In this document: in pieces, positions 46,144 to 56,500 of the stretch
How the letters are laid out: the number at the start of each line of letters is the position of its first letter
Position numbering within the stretch: position 1 is the first letter of the stretch
DNA from: Massilia psychrophila
Lineage (GTDB): Bacteria > Pseudomonadota > Gammaproteobacteria > Burkholderiales > Burkholderiaceae_D
Assembly (NCBI RefSeq): GCF_002760665.1
Contig: NZ_PDOB01000002.1
Span: forward strand, 1 to 64,000
Length of the DNA stretch: 64,000 nucleotides
Reading direction: 5' to 3'
Notes under the pieces: model-generated
What the model was told of the DNA's origin: nothing
Database searches by the model: none
Seen by the model: the letters and a program-made list of their open reading frames with translations, nothing else
Position numbers and translations under genes: made by a program

Positions 46144-48930
46144 TCAGAACGCGTACTCGGCAGCGACCTTGAGCGTACGCGGACGAATCACATAACCACC
46201 ACGCAGGTCGACCGGAGCCGAATTGAGCAGCGCGTTACGGATGTTGAGCGACAGGCGCATGTTCTTGATCCCGGTGTAAGACAGGTTCAAGTCGGCGCGC
46301 ACCGAAGCACGCGTGAAGCATGGCAGGTCGTCGGTCGGCTTGATGCGGGCCTTGCAACCAGCAACGCTCCAGGTTTTTTCGTCGTTTTCGTCGACGTTCA
46401 AAGCGGTCGCCGAACTGCGGTTCACGCGCAACGAGGTTGCATAGTCACCTTTTTTCCACACCGCGCTGAACACCGAGGTGTACTTCGGGCTGCCGCGCAG
46501 GCCGATGGTGTTCGGACGGTAGGCGTTGGCATCGATATCCCAATTGCGATAGGTCAGCGCGATGGTGGTCATCACACCCAGGTTCAGCGTGCCGTATTGG
46601 CCGCTGAAGCGGGTCGCCACGTCGATGTCGACGCCCGAGGTTTCGGTCTTGCCGAAATTCTCGTAATTCAACAACAGCGACTGGATGTTACCCACCTTGA
46701 AGGCCTGGTTGGCGCCAGGCTGGAGCGTGTTGGCACGCTCGGCCAGGCGACGGTCCGTATCGCTGACCGGATTGCGCACCAGCAGCGGAGCGTACTCGGG
46801 CTTGTCTTCGCGCGCCAGTACGTAAGACACAGCACGGTAAGCGATCTCGTCATTGCGCTCGATCCTGAAGTAGTCGACGGCAACGTTAAACTGTTTGATC
46901 GGTTCCAGCACGATGCCCAGGGTCATGCTTTTCGACGTTTCCGGCTTCAGCGTCGTGCTGGACGAAATCATTGCCGGAATCGAGGTCAGGCAGCCCGAGT
47001 TGTACGCCGTCGTTGCGTCGTTTTTGTCGTTGGTGTTGCCGTTTTTCAGGATGTCGCGGATCGCCGTGGCGGTATCGCAACGCTTCGGGTCGAGGGTGTT
47101 GTTGAAAAAGCCGGTCAGGCCTACTTTACCCAGTGTTTCCGGGATGTTCGGTGCGCGGAATCCCCCGGCGAACGTACCGCGGAACAGCAACTGCGGCATA
47201 GCTACATATTTCACGCCCACTTTTGGCGAGACGTGGGCCTTGAAGCCGTCGGCCTTGTCGAGGCGCAGGGCACCCTCCACTTCGAGTTTCTTGGTCACCG
47301 GCGCTCTCAATTCCATGAACGCGGCGGACAAGTTGCGCTGACCATCGATCCACAGCGAGCCGCGGCCGATGATCTGGGCCTGGACCACGTTGTCGGTCGA
47401 TTTGACGAACATCTTTTCACGCCGCACTTCGCCGCCGACGGCGAACGACAGCGGGCCGCCCGGCAGCGCCGTCAGGTCGCCGCTGACCTTGCCGTCGATC
47501 CAGTCCTGCGACAATTTGGCGTCGGTGCCGATCGCCGGGAACATGCGGGCCAGCAGCTCAGGGCTGTTTGGACCACCGAGCTTGTATTCGCCGCTCTGCA
47601 CGGCGGCCGGCATCGCGGTGCGCTCCGGACCGTGATCGCGCGATTTCGCATCGCCGCCCACGCGGCCGAGCGCTACCTGCCATTCCCAGCCGCGCGCAAA
47701 CACGCCGTCCAGGCCGGCCATCGCGCGGTACTGGTTCGCCACCGATGGGCTGACCCACATGTCGAGGTTGTCCATGAAACGGTAATCGATGCCGACCGGG
47801 AAGCTGAACGGATTGGCAGGGTTGCCAACTGCCAGTTTTGGCCTGGCAGCCGATTGCGACGTCTTGGTATTGCCATCGAACCAGTTGGTCGGCGAGCCTG
47901 CGGCAGTCGCGTAAGGCACGGAGCGGTAGTCGGTACGGGTTCGCGAGTACGACACTTCGGCAAAACCGCGCAGCTCGTTGTTGAGCTTGAAGCGGGCCTG
48001 GCTGAAGAAATTGAGCCGTTCGGCGGCGTCGGACGACTGGATAAGACCGGTCAGGTCGCTGGTGCACAGGCCGCCGCTATTGACGCGCGCCGCCGGGCAG
48101 CTTGCTACTGCCTGGCGGATCGCCGTCGGATTGGTCGCGCTCCTCGCTTCGTTCAGGTTACCCGGGAACGAAAGCAGGCTCGGGTCGCCGAATGCCGGGT
48201 TGACGTATTTCCGGTGCCACGGCGCGTAAGCACCGATGATTTCGGACTGCATGTAACCGCGGCGCTTGTAGCCTTCCAGGTTGGCGTACACGTTATAGCC
48301 GTCGCGTTCGAGGTCGCCCAAGCCACCGACCACGCCGACCGTATCCTGGCCGCCGAAGCGCACGCTCTCGGGGCGTTCGACGCTGCCGCTCAGGCGCAAG
48401 CCCTTGAAGGTGGTGCGGGTGATGATGTTGATGACGCCCGACATCGCGTCGGAGCCGTACACTGCCGAAGCACCGTCTTTAAGTATTTCGACGCGGTCGA
48501 TCACGTCGGCCGGGATGGCGTCGAGGTTGACGAACACGTCTTTGCCGCCGTCGGCGAAGGCATAGTTCGATACGCGCCGGCCATTGACCAGCACCAAGGT
48601 GGCGCCCTTGCCCAGCCCGCGCATCGAAGCGCCCGAGGCGCCGCGCGCAAAGCTGGTCGAACTGCCGTCATCGCGCAAGGTGTTGGTGTCGAATGAGGTA
48701 AGGGTATCGAGCACCTGGCGGACCGTATTGGCGCCGGTCGCCTTGATGTCTTCGCGCCGCAGGACGGTGACCGGGGAAGCGGTTTCGCCGTCGATACGCT
48801 TGATGTTCGAGCCGGTGACGATGACGCGGATCGGCGCCTGGGCCGCTTCCTGCGCCATCACCACGTGGGAGGACGCGAGCGTGAGGGCCACGGCGATGAC
48901 GCTGCGCTTCAGTGTGAACTGGTGTTTCAA
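46144..48930 (-). CDS. TonB-dependent receptor (TTG start)
   Basis: 928 residues. It is an outer-membrane importer. The start is TTG 48930-48928, supported by AGGGGAA just upstream, giving a normal signal peptide (KHQFTLKRSVIAVALTLASS). A TonB-box-like IRVIVTGSNIKR is followed by a plug (GASMRGLGKGATLVLVNGRR; IDRVEILKDGASAVYGSDAM) and a barrel ending RTLKVAAEYAF. It belongs to the same receptor family as those at 26223-29021 and 30834-33725. It could be linked to the opine dehydrogenase cassette downstream, but a terminator lies between them, so any link is speculative. Confidence 0.93.
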   Translation of the reverse strand: MKHQFTLKRSVIAVALTLASSHVVMAQEAAQAPIRVIVTGSNIKRIDGETASPVTVLRREDIKATGANTVRQVLDTLTSFDTNTLRDDGSSTSFARGASGASMRGLGKGATLVLVNGRRVSNYAFADGGKDVFVNLDAIPADVIDRVEILKDGASAVYGSDAMSGVINIITRTTFKGLRLSGSVERPESVRFGGQDTVGVVGGLGDLERDGYNVYANLEGYKRRGYMQSEIIGAYAPWHRKYVNPAFGDPSLLSFPGNLNEARSATNPTAIRQAVASCPAARVNSGGLCTSDLTGLIQSSDAAERLNFFSQARFKLNNELRGFAEVSYSRTRTDYRSVPYATAAGSPTNWFDGNTKTSQSAARPKLAVGNPANPFSFPVGIDYRFMDNLDMWVSPSVANQYRAMAGLDGVFARGWEWQVALGRVGGDAKSRDHGPERTAMPAAVQSGEYKLGGPNSPELLARMFPAIGTDAKLSQDWIDGKVSGDLTALPGGPLSFAVGGEVRREKMFVKSTDNVVQAQIIGRGSLWIDGQRNLSAAFMELRAPVTKKLEVEGALRLDKADGFKAHVSPKVGVKYVAMPQLLFRGTFAGGFRAPNIPETLGKVGLTGFFNNTLDPKRCDTATAIRDILKNGNTNDKNDATTAYNSGCLTSIPAMISSSTTLKPETSKSMTLGIVLEPIKQFNVAVDYFRIERNDEIAYRAVSYVLAREDKPEYAPLLVRNPVSDTDRRLAERANTLQPGANQAFKVGNIQSLLLNYENFGKTETSGVDIDVATRFSGQYGTLNLGVMTTIALTYRNWDIDANAYRPNTIGLRGSPKYTSVFSAVWKKGDYATSLRVNRSSATALNVDENDEKTWSVAGCKARIKPTDDLPCFTRASVRADLNLSYTGIKNMRLSLNIRNALLNSAPVDLRGGYVIRPRTLKVAAEYAF

Positions 48931-48984
48931 ATTTATTCCCCTGTTTTAATTTTCCCGGTCTGACAGATCCGGTTTTTTGTGCGT

Positions 48985-49004
48985 CACGTACTTACGCATA
49001 CGTG
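48985..49004. promoter_or_regulatory. Inverted repeat CACGTA-N8-TACGTG upstream of TBDR
   Basis: CACGTA at 48985-48990 and TACGTG at 48999-49004 form perfect 6-bp arms, 55 bp before the TTG start of the minus-strand TBDR. The geometry suits a dimeric repressor or activator. Confidence 0.4.
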
Positions 49005-49126
49005 CAACAAACGAGGTTCGCACAAACATTGGCTTGGGGTAAAGTATTGTCAGCATCGGGGTGTAGATTCAGGTAAATATGTTGTATTTCAACAAAACCA
49101 AGCCCCTACATGCAAGAGTGTTGGCG

Positions 49127-49156
49127 AAAAAAAACCCGAGCGGCAAGGCTCGGGTT
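49127..49156 (-). terminator. Terminator after gap
   Basis: On the minus strand AACCCGAG (49156-49149) pairs with CTCGGGTT (49140-49133) around an 8-nt loop and is followed by T residues to 49127. It is 35 bp after the stop of gap. Confidence 0.9.
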
Positions 49157-49190
49157 CTGGCAGCGCGGGACGGACCCCGACGGCGAGGGA

Positions 49191-50204
49191 TTACTTGGCG
49201 TTCATCAGCGCCACGGTAGTGTCGAGCATGCGGTTCGAGAAACCCCACTCGTTGTCGTACCACGACGACACCTTGACCAGCCGGCCGGACACTTTCGTCA
49301 AGGTCGAATCGAAATTCGACGACGCCGGGTTGTGGTTGAAGTCGATCGATACCAGCGGCTCGGTCTGGTACGTCAGGATGCCTTGAAGCGGGCCTTCCGA
49401 CGCCGCCTTTTCCATCAGCTGGTTGATTTCCTCGACCGTGGTGTCGCGCTTGGCGATGAAAGTCAGGTCGACCAGCGAGACGTTGATGACCGGCACGCGG
49501 ATCGCAAAACCGTCCAGCTTGCCGTTCAGCTCAGGCAACACCAGGCCGACCGCGGCGGCGGCGCCGGTCTTGGTCGGGATCATGCTCATCGTCGCCGAAC
49601 GGGCGCGCCGCAGGTCTTCGTGCATCACGTCCGACAGCACCTGGTCGTTGGTGTAGGCATGGATCGTCGTCATCAGGCCGGATTCCAGGCCAATCGCGTC
49701 GTTGAGCGGCTTGACCATCGGCGCCAGGCAGTTGGTGGTGCACGACGCGTTCGAGATCACCGTGTCGGTCGCTTTCAGCACACCTTGGTTGACGCCGAAC
49801 ACGATGGTGGCGTCGACATCCTTGCCGCCCGGCGCCGAGATGATGACTTTTTTGGCGCCGCCCTTCAGGTGGGCCGAGGCTTTTTCCTTGGTGGTGAAAA
49901 AGCCGGTGCACTCGAGCACGACGTCGACCCCCAGCTCGCCCCATGGAATCTCGGCCGGGTTGCGCTGCGCGAACACACGGATCGAATCGCCGTTGACGAT
50001 CATGTTGTCGCCCTCGACGGTCACGGTGCCGGGAAATTTACCGTGCGCCGTATCGTAACGGGTCAGGTGGGCGTTCGACTTGGCGTCGCCCAAGTCGTTG
50101 ATGGCAACGATCTGGATGTCATGTTTCTTGCCGCCTTCGTAGAACGCGCGCAGCACGTTGCGGCCGATGCGGCCATAACCGTTGATTGCAACTTTGATCG
50201 TCAT
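49191..50204 (-). CDS. gapA: Glyceraldehyde-3-phosphate dehydrogenase (type I)
   Basis: 337 residues from ATG 50204, with AGGAG upstream; an earlier frame opening at 50270 was rejected. It oxidises glyceraldehyde 3-phosphate to 1,3-bisphosphoglycerate. [20 protein letters not shown] is the NAD-binding start. Asp in VAINDLGD favours NAD over NADP. The catalytic Cys155 is in [12 protein letters not shown]. The substrate-binding [19 protein letters not shown] and C-terminal [15 protein letters not shown] are typical. It lies 95 bp downstream of tkt on the same strand, a common betaproteobacterial pairing. Confidence 0.98.
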   Translation of the reverse strand: MTIKVAINGYGRIGRNVLRAFYEGGKKHDIQIVAINDLGDAKSNAHLTRYDTAHGKFPGTVTVEGDNMIVNGDSIRVFAQRNPAEIPWGELGVDVVLECTGFFTTKEKASAHLKGGAKKVIISAPGGKDVDATIVFGVNQGVLKATDTVISNASCTTNCLAPMVKPLNDAIGLESGLMTTIHAYTNDQVLSDVMHEDLRRARSATMSMIPTKTGAAAAVGLVLPELNGKLDGFAIRVPVINVSLVDLTFIAKRDTTVEEINQLMEKAASEGPLQGILTYQTEPLVSIDFNHNPASSNFDSTLTKVSGRLVKVSSWYDNEWGFSNRMLDTTVALMNAK

Positions 50205-50299
50205 GCTCTGCTCCTGATGAAATAAAAAATTGTTTTCATGTGGCACCGGCAGGTTCGGCTCGCGTCGCAACCCGCCCGTGTCACTCTTTTTACCTTTAT

Positions 50300-52294
50300 T
50301 TACGCCATTACCAGCTTCGCTTTGGCCACCACGTTTTCGACGGTGAAGCCGAAATAATTGAACAGCTCCGGCGCTGGGGCCGATTCGCCGAACGTGTCGA
50401 TACCGACGACGGCGCCTTCGAGACCGACATATTTGTACCAGAAATCAGTCACACCAGCCTCAATGGCAACACGCGGCGTGCCGCGCGTCAAGACGCTGGC
50501 CTTGTAGGCGGCATCCTGGCGGTCGAACACGTCGGTCGACGGCATCGACACCACGCGCGCCGGCACGCCCTGCTCTTTCAAGGCGGCTGCCGCCTTGACC
50601 GCCAGTTCGATTTCCGAACCGGTAGCGATCAGGATGACTTTTGCATTTTCCTCGTCTTGCAGCACGTAACCGCCGCGAACGATGTCGGCGATCTGCTGCC
50701 CGGTGCGTGCCTGGTACGGCAGGTTCTGGCGCGAGAAGATCAAGGTCGACGGGCCATCCTTGCGGCGCACCGCGCAGCCCCAGGCCGCCGCCGACTCGAC
50801 CGTGTCGCACGGGCGCCAGTTGTCCAGGTTCGGGATCAGGCGCAGCGACGAAACGTGTTCGATCGACTGGTGGGTAGGGCCGTCTTCGCCCAGACCAATC
50901 GAATCGTGGGTGAAGACAAAAATCGAACGCAGCTTCATCAGCGCGGCCATGCGCAACGCGTTGCGGCTGTAGTCGGAGAACGTCAGGAACGTCGCGCCGA
51001 ATGGAATAAAACCGCCGTGCAGGGCGATACCGTTCATGATGGCGCTCATGCCGAATTCGCGCACGCCATAATTGATGTGATTGCCCGGCTTACCGGAACG
51101 CAAAGCAATGCTTTCTTTCCAGTTAGTCAGGTTGGAACCGGTCAGGTCGGCCGAGCCGCCGAGGAATTCCGGCAGCGTTGGCGCCAGCGCCTGGATTGCG
51201 TTCTGGCTGGCCTTGCGGGTGGCAATGTTTTCTTTCTTGTCGACGCAAGCGGCAATCGCCGCCGCCACGTTTTGCTCGAAGCCGGCCGGCAAATCGCCCT
51301 GCATGCGCCGCTCCAGTTCGGCCGCTTCAAGCGGGAAGGCAGCGCGGTAAGCGTCGAAGCCGGTATTCCACGTGGCCTCGAGAGCAGCGCCTTTTTCCTT
51401 CGCGTCCCACGCGGTGTAGACGGCGGCCGGGATGTCGAACGGTATCGAATCCCACAGCAGGTTTTTTCGCGCGGCGGCAATTTCGGTGTCACCCAGTGCG
51501 GCGCCGTGGACCTTGTCGCCGCCTTCGAGGTTCGGCGCGCCCTTGCCGATGATGGTCTTGCAGCAGATCAGGGTCGGCTTGTCGGAGGTGCGCGCCTGGG
51601 TCAGCGCGGCGTCGACCGCGGCGACGTTGTGGCCATCGACATCGGCGATCACGTTCCAGCCGTAGGACGCGAAGCGCTGCGGGGTGTCGTCGGTGAACCA
51701 GCCCTCGACCTTGCCGTCGATCGAGATGCCGTTGTCGTCGTACAGGGCGATCAGTTTATTCAGTTTCAAGGTGCCGGCCAGCGAGCACACTTCGTGCGAA
51801 ATGCCTTCCATCAGGCAACCGTCGCCCAAAAATGCATAGGTGTAATGATCGACCACGTCATGGCCGGGCCGGTTAAATTCAGCCGCCAGCAGATATTCGG
51901 AGAGCGCCATGCCGACCGCGTTGGCGATACCCTGGCCGAGCGGGCCGGTGGTGGTCTCGACGCCGGGGGTGATGTCGACTTCCGGGTGGCCCGGGGTTTT
52001 CGAATGCAGCTGGCGAAAACTTTTCAGGTCGTCGATCGTCAGGGCATAGCCGGTCAGGTGCAGCAGCGCGTAATGCAGCATCGAGCCGTGCCCGTTCGAC
52101 AGCAGGAAACGGTCGCGGTTGGCCCACTTCGGATTGGCCGGGTTGTGGCGATAATGTCCATCCCACAGCGCAACCGCGATATCGGCCATGCCCATTGGCA
52201 TGCCAGGGTGGCCGGAGTTGGCTTTCTGGACAGCGTCCATCGCCAGTGCGCGGATTGCGTTGGCCATCAGGGTAGTGGTTTGCATAGGTTTCAT
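50300..52294 (-). CDS. tkt: Transketolase
   Basis: 664 residues from ATG 52294; ATG 52285 is an equally plausible start three codons later. It is a thiamine-diphosphate enzyme of the pentose phosphate pathway. The N-terminal [20 protein letters not shown], the ThDP/metal motif [12 protein letters not shown] and the C-terminal half with [20 protein letters not shown] identify it. It precedes gap in the same direction, tying together pentose-phosphate and triose-phosphate flux. Erythrose 4-phosphate from this enzyme is also a substrate of the DAHP synthase elsewhere in the window. Confidence 0.97.
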   Translation of the reverse strand: MKPMQTTTLMANAIRALAMDAVQKANSGHPGMPMGMADIAVALWDGHYRHNPANPKWANRDRFLLSNGHGSMLHYALLHLTGYALTIDDLKSFRQLHSKTPGHPEVDITPGVETTTGPLGQGIANAVGMALSEYLLAAEFNRPGHDVVDHYTYAFLGDGCLMEGISHEVCSLAGTLKLNKLIALYDDNGISIDGKVEGWFTDDTPQRFASYGWNVIADVDGHNVAAVDAALTQARTSDKPTLICCKTIIGKGAPNLEGGDKVHGAALGDTEIAAARKNLLWDSIPFDIPAAVYTAWDAKEKGAALEATWNTGFDAYRAAFPLEAAELERRMQGDLPAGFEQNVAAAIAACVDKKENIATRKASQNAIQALAPTLPEFLGGSADLTGSNLTNWKESIALRSGKPGNHINYGVREFGMSAIMNGIALHGGFIPFGATFLTFSDYSRNALRMAALMKLRSIFVFTHDSIGLGEDGPTHQSIEHVSSLRLIPNLDNWRPCDTVESAAAWGCAVRRKDGPSTLIFSRQNLPYQARTGQQIADIVRGGYVLQDEENAKVILIATGSEIELAVKAAAALKEQGVPARVVSMPSTDVFDRQDAAYKASVLTRGTPRVAIEAGVTDFWYKYVGLEGAVVGIDTFGESAPAPELFNYFGFTVENVVAKAKLVMA

Positions 52295-52427
52295 CGGTCG
52301 AATTAGTGGAGTCGCAAAAATGGGAAATGCGGGGCGGGGCAGGAATAACTGAGCCAACTATTTTACCAGACCAAGAGGCGCCGACTTAAAATGCGGTCAA
52401 TTTTTAGCACTTCGACAGGACCCTAGC

Positions 52428-53153
52428 ATGCCGCGTTTTTACTGTCCCCAGCCAATGGCGGTGGGCGAAACCATCACCCTGCCCGACCAGGTCGCCCACC
52501 ACGCCTGGGTAGTACGACTGCTGGCGGGCGCCGCGCTGACGCTATTCAACGGCGATGGCGGCGAATATGCCGCCGAGCTGGCAGAGCTGGGCAAGAAGAG
52601 CGCGACCGCGCGCGTCATTGCTTTCGTGCCGCGCGAGTGCGAGCTGGCGTACGAAATCACGCTGGCGCAGGCGCTGCCGGAAGCGGCCAAGATGGACTGG
52701 ATCATCGAAAAAGCGGTCGAGCTGGGGGTGGCGGCGATCCAGCCGCTGGCGGCGCAGCGCTGCGTTGTGCGCCTGTCGGCCGAGCGGGCCGAAAAGAAAC
52801 AGGGGCACTGGCAGGCAGTCATCGTGTCGGCGTCCGAACAGAGCGGACGCAACCGTCTGGCCAGGCTGGGCCAGCTGTGCGACGTCGGCCAGTGGATCGC
52901 ACGCGCGGACATGGCGGATTGCCTCTTGCTGACGCCACGGGCAACGCAGTCGCTGGCCGACTGGTCGCGCGCCACGCCGCCGCGGGCAATCAGCCTGATG
53001 ATCGGTCCTGAAGGAGGCTTTACGCAGCAGGAGGAAGATGCGGCGATCGCGCGCGGGGCAATTGCCTTGTCGATGGGGCCGCGGATCTTGCGCACGGAGA
53101 CGGCGGCACTGGCGGCACTGGCGGCAATTTCAGCGGTCTGGGACGGGGCGTAG
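52428..53153 (+). CDS. rsmE: 16S rRNA (uracil(1498)-N3)-methyltransferase RsmE
   Basis: 241 residues. It methylates N3 of U1498 in 16S rRNA. It has an N-terminal PUA-like part (PRFYCPQPMAVGETITLPDQ; AHHAWVVRLLAGAALTLFNG) and a SPOUT methyltransferase domain with KMDWIIEKAVELGVAAIQPL, SASEQSGRNRLARL and the SAM-binding knot ISLMIGPEGGFTQQEEDAAI, then GPRILRTETAALAALAAISA. AGGA lies upstream of ATG 52428. It is divergent from tkt. Confidence 0.97.
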   Translation: MPRFYCPQPMAVGETITLPDQVAHHAWVVRLLAGAALTLFNGDGGEYAAELAELGKKSATARVIAFVPRECELAYEITLAQALPEAAKMDWIIEKAVELGVAAIQPLAAQRCVVRLSAERAEKKQGHWQAVIVSASEQSGRNRLARLGQLCDVGQWIARADMADCLLLTPRATQSLADWSRATPPRAISLMIGPEGGFTQQEEDAAIARGAIALSMGPRILRTETAALAALAAISAVWDGA

Positions 53154-53532
53154 CTTTTGGGTGCTGAATCGAAGGCCTGATGGTGCACTGCGCCAATTAA
53201 AATCATCGAACCGGAACTATCGGCCGTGGTGCCGCTGGACCGGGCTGCAATTGCGTGCGCAAGTCTCAAAACCAAGGACGAGTTGATTGAAGCGCCACGA
53301 AATCACAAGCCGTAAACACAGGCGTACCGGGTGTGGTTTTTATGCGACCTTTTCAAAACTTTTAACATTGACACCGTGCTGTAGAGAATGTTCTCATGCT
53401 TCCTAACTTTTCTTTGCAGAAAAGATACCGGAGCAAAGCTAACTGACCGCTGATCTATCAGATTTGCGCCTAGCTTTTAAAATATTTTGGATTTGCTCTG
53501 ATTTTAAAAAAAATCAATTATACGGGAGAATT
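53154..53532. other. Intergenic region before the Oar-like receptor
   Basis: These 379 bp have no confident gene. The left part (about 53178-53315, plus strand) is an open frame reading IIEPELSAVVPLDRAAIACA and ending at TAA, without a start codon or ribosome binding site; it may be a gene remnant I cannot name. The right part is AT-rich and holds two symmetric elements: GAGAA-TG-TTCTC (53384-53395) and TGATTTT-AAAA-AAAATCA (53499-53516). The latter sits 17 bp before the receptor ATG. No clear -35/-10 pair was found. Confidence 0.45.
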
Positions 53533-56500
53533 ATGTTGCATTCTGAGAAACAAAAATCAAGGGCAGCCATGCTGCGCCGGTCTGCAATATCATTGGCAGT
53601 TGGCATGTGCTTCATCGGCGCTGCGTGGGCGGCTGAATCTGGCGGCTTGCGTATTAAAATTACCGGCGCTGAAGGCAAGCCGGTCGCTGGCGCTACGGTA
53701 AAGATCAGTTCGCCAAGCAGCCTGGTGACCAAGACCGCTATGACTGAGGCAGATGGCTCGGTCCGCGTTGCGGGCCTGGATCCCGCTTCGGACTACAAAG
53801 TGGAAGTGGTCGCACCCGGCTACTCAGCTTTCAGCGCCGCTGACGTCGTGGTGGTCAGTGGCCAAAACCTCAGTTTGGCTTATCCATTGGGCAACGACAA
53901 TGTGCAACGCGTGGTTGTCACCAGCTCGCGCCTGGCGCAGGTCGACGCGACTTCTGCTACCGTCGGCACCATTTTGAACCTGGGCGTCGTAGAGTCGCTG
54001 CCGACGAGCCGCAGCTATCAAGGTTACCTGCAACTCGTGCCTGGTGTGAAGCCTTCCGCAGGCGGCAACCCGTCTTCGAAGTCAGGTGTCAACTATGCAG
54101 ACATCGGCGGCGCCACCGGCACATCATCCGACAACGTGTACATTCTCGACGGCGTCGACGTCACTGATTCGAATACGGGTACTTTTGGTTCGAACATCAA
54201 CTCCGAGATCATCCAGGAACAACAGATTCTGACTGGCGGCATTCCGGCCGAGTACGCAGGGGGTTCGGGCCTAGTCTCCAAGGTGATCACCAAATCGGGT
54301 AGCGACGAGCTTCACGGCTCTATCAACTATTACTTCCAGAACGACAGCCTCGTTGCCAAAAACAAGAACAAGACCAGCTCTGGCTTTTCCACCTACGATG
54401 CGGCCGTCACGCTCGGCGGCCCGATCATCAAAGAAAAGCTGTGGTTTTTCACTTCGTATCAGAAAAAAAGCCGCGATACCGACGTGACCGACGTAACGAC
54501 CGGCGCACCATTGCGCACGGTTAGTCGCAATGAAAAATTAGGTTTCGCCAAGCTCACCTGGCAGCCGACCGAGAACGATCGGTTGGTGGCGTCTTTTTTC
54601 AATGACCCGACGGTCATCAGCGGTTCGACGACGCCAACAACGCTCAACAACCGTGACCAGAAACAGATTCAGGGCGGCGACAACTACAAGGTCGACTACA
54701 CACGCGACATGGGCAACCTTCGGGTGAACGTTTACGCCTTTAACCATGAAGGTCAAGTGTCGACGTATGCGGCCGACCTGTCGACACGCAATGACATCGC
54801 TTTCCGCAATGCATCACCGTCACCGACCACGGCACAGCGTAGCCAGGGTGGTTTGGGTTCCGCGCTGGCATCATCGCGCAACCGTGACGAAATTGGCGTG
54901 AGTGGTGAGTATTTCCTCGAGACCGCTTCGATGGGCTCCCACACCATCAAGGCCGGCTTCTCGAAGTCAAATAACGAATACCTCGAGGATTCCATCGTAA
55001 CCGGCCCGGAAAAGGCGCGTTACTCCTCCATTGCAGCGGCCAACGCTGGTGTTACCTTTGCCGAATTCGTTGCCGCGGGTGCCGGCTGGACCGGTACGCG
55101 TGGCTTGGTCGTGGGTGATGTTCCGCGTTTCCAAAATGCTATTAATAACAGTGCAGACAAGGCCTACTACCTTGGCCTGCTCGATACCGACCGCAATGGC
55201 ACTGTTTCCCCGGCTGAAATCAACGCCTACAAATTTGCCAGCACGACTGGAAATCCGACCGGGCAGGTAAACAACTATCGCATCCGTGAGGTGCAAGCTG
55301 CGCCGTACTCCGTCAAGGCCACTGGCAAAACCTTTTACCTCCAAGATACGTGGACGAATAAAAAGTTGACGGTCAATGCCGGTGTGCGTGCCGAAGAGTG
55401 GGCGCACTTCGACTCTAAAAACGAGCAGTCCGCCAAGTTCAAATGGAAATTGGCGCCACGCCTGAGCACGGTTTATGACCTGGCTGGCGATGGCCGCAGC
55501 AAAGTCTGGGCTTTCGTTGGTCGTTACTATGACCCGGTTCGCACCAACATGTCTGACTTCGCTGGCAATTTGACCGGTCCAATTCTGGATGAACAGGTCC
55601 ACCTGGGTGACAAATGGCTGACATTCCGCACACGTGGCGGCCCGCAGACTCCGGATGGCCTGATTGCACCGACAACCAAGACACCTTACACCGATGAATT
55701 CATGCTCGGCTGGGCAACTTCTTTGGGCAAGGATTACACCTTGTCGGCAGCCTACACCAAGCGTGCGACCAGAGACATTCTCGAGGATTATGATTTGGAA
55801 CTGTACTCGGATCCAAGCCTCACGGTTGCCACCGCGCCCCACGGTAGTGCGGCTCCTGGGTCTGCTTACTACTTGCCATATTCGTACTTTGGCTACTCTG
55901 CGAAGCCGAATTCGAACTACGTGATCGGTACCCTTGCAGGCGGCAAACGCGACTACCAGGGCGTGGAAGTAAGTCTGACGAAGGCAAAGCGCGATAATTG
56001 GCAGGGTGCGGCTTCGTACTCCTGGAACGATGCCAAGGGCAATACCAACTCGGATAGTAACGCTGACTTCCAGGGCGACTGGGTTGCACTGGATCCACGC
56101 GCACCCAACGCGTATGGCCCTCAGCCTGGCAATATCAAGCATCAGGTCAAGGGTTATGGCTCGTACTTCTTTAACAATGGCATCGAGTTGAGAGGTGTGT
56201 TCAACTGGAACAGCGGCGTGTTGTATAGCCGTACGCAGCTCATTTCCGGCCGCAACCTGCCAGTCATGGACGCGGAATACCTCAATGGTGGCGTGATCGA
56301 TACGTTCATTTCACCGGGTTCGGTCGGTAGCCAGACCGCCCCTGCGTATTACACCGTCGATGTCCGCCTGAAGTACGTGTACAAGATGACCGGCAGTCAG
56401 AAAGTCGAGTTTTTCTTCGACGTGTTCAACTTGCTCGACAAGCAGTCGGCGACGTCGGAAATGCCATTGGTTGCTGGCAGCGGCGCGTTCAAGTTTGGCC

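Noticed and set aside
46042-48696. An 884-codon plus-strand frame opposite the fourth TBDR
   Set aside because: Antisense to a receptor with signal peptide, plug and barrel. The frames opposite the second TBDR (26538-28775) and typA (7059-8387) were rejected for the same reason.
53179-53195. TGGTGC-ACT-GCGCCA resembling an NtrC-type inverted site
   Set aside because: Half-site spacing does not match the known NtrC consensus and no sigma54 promoter is seen downstream.
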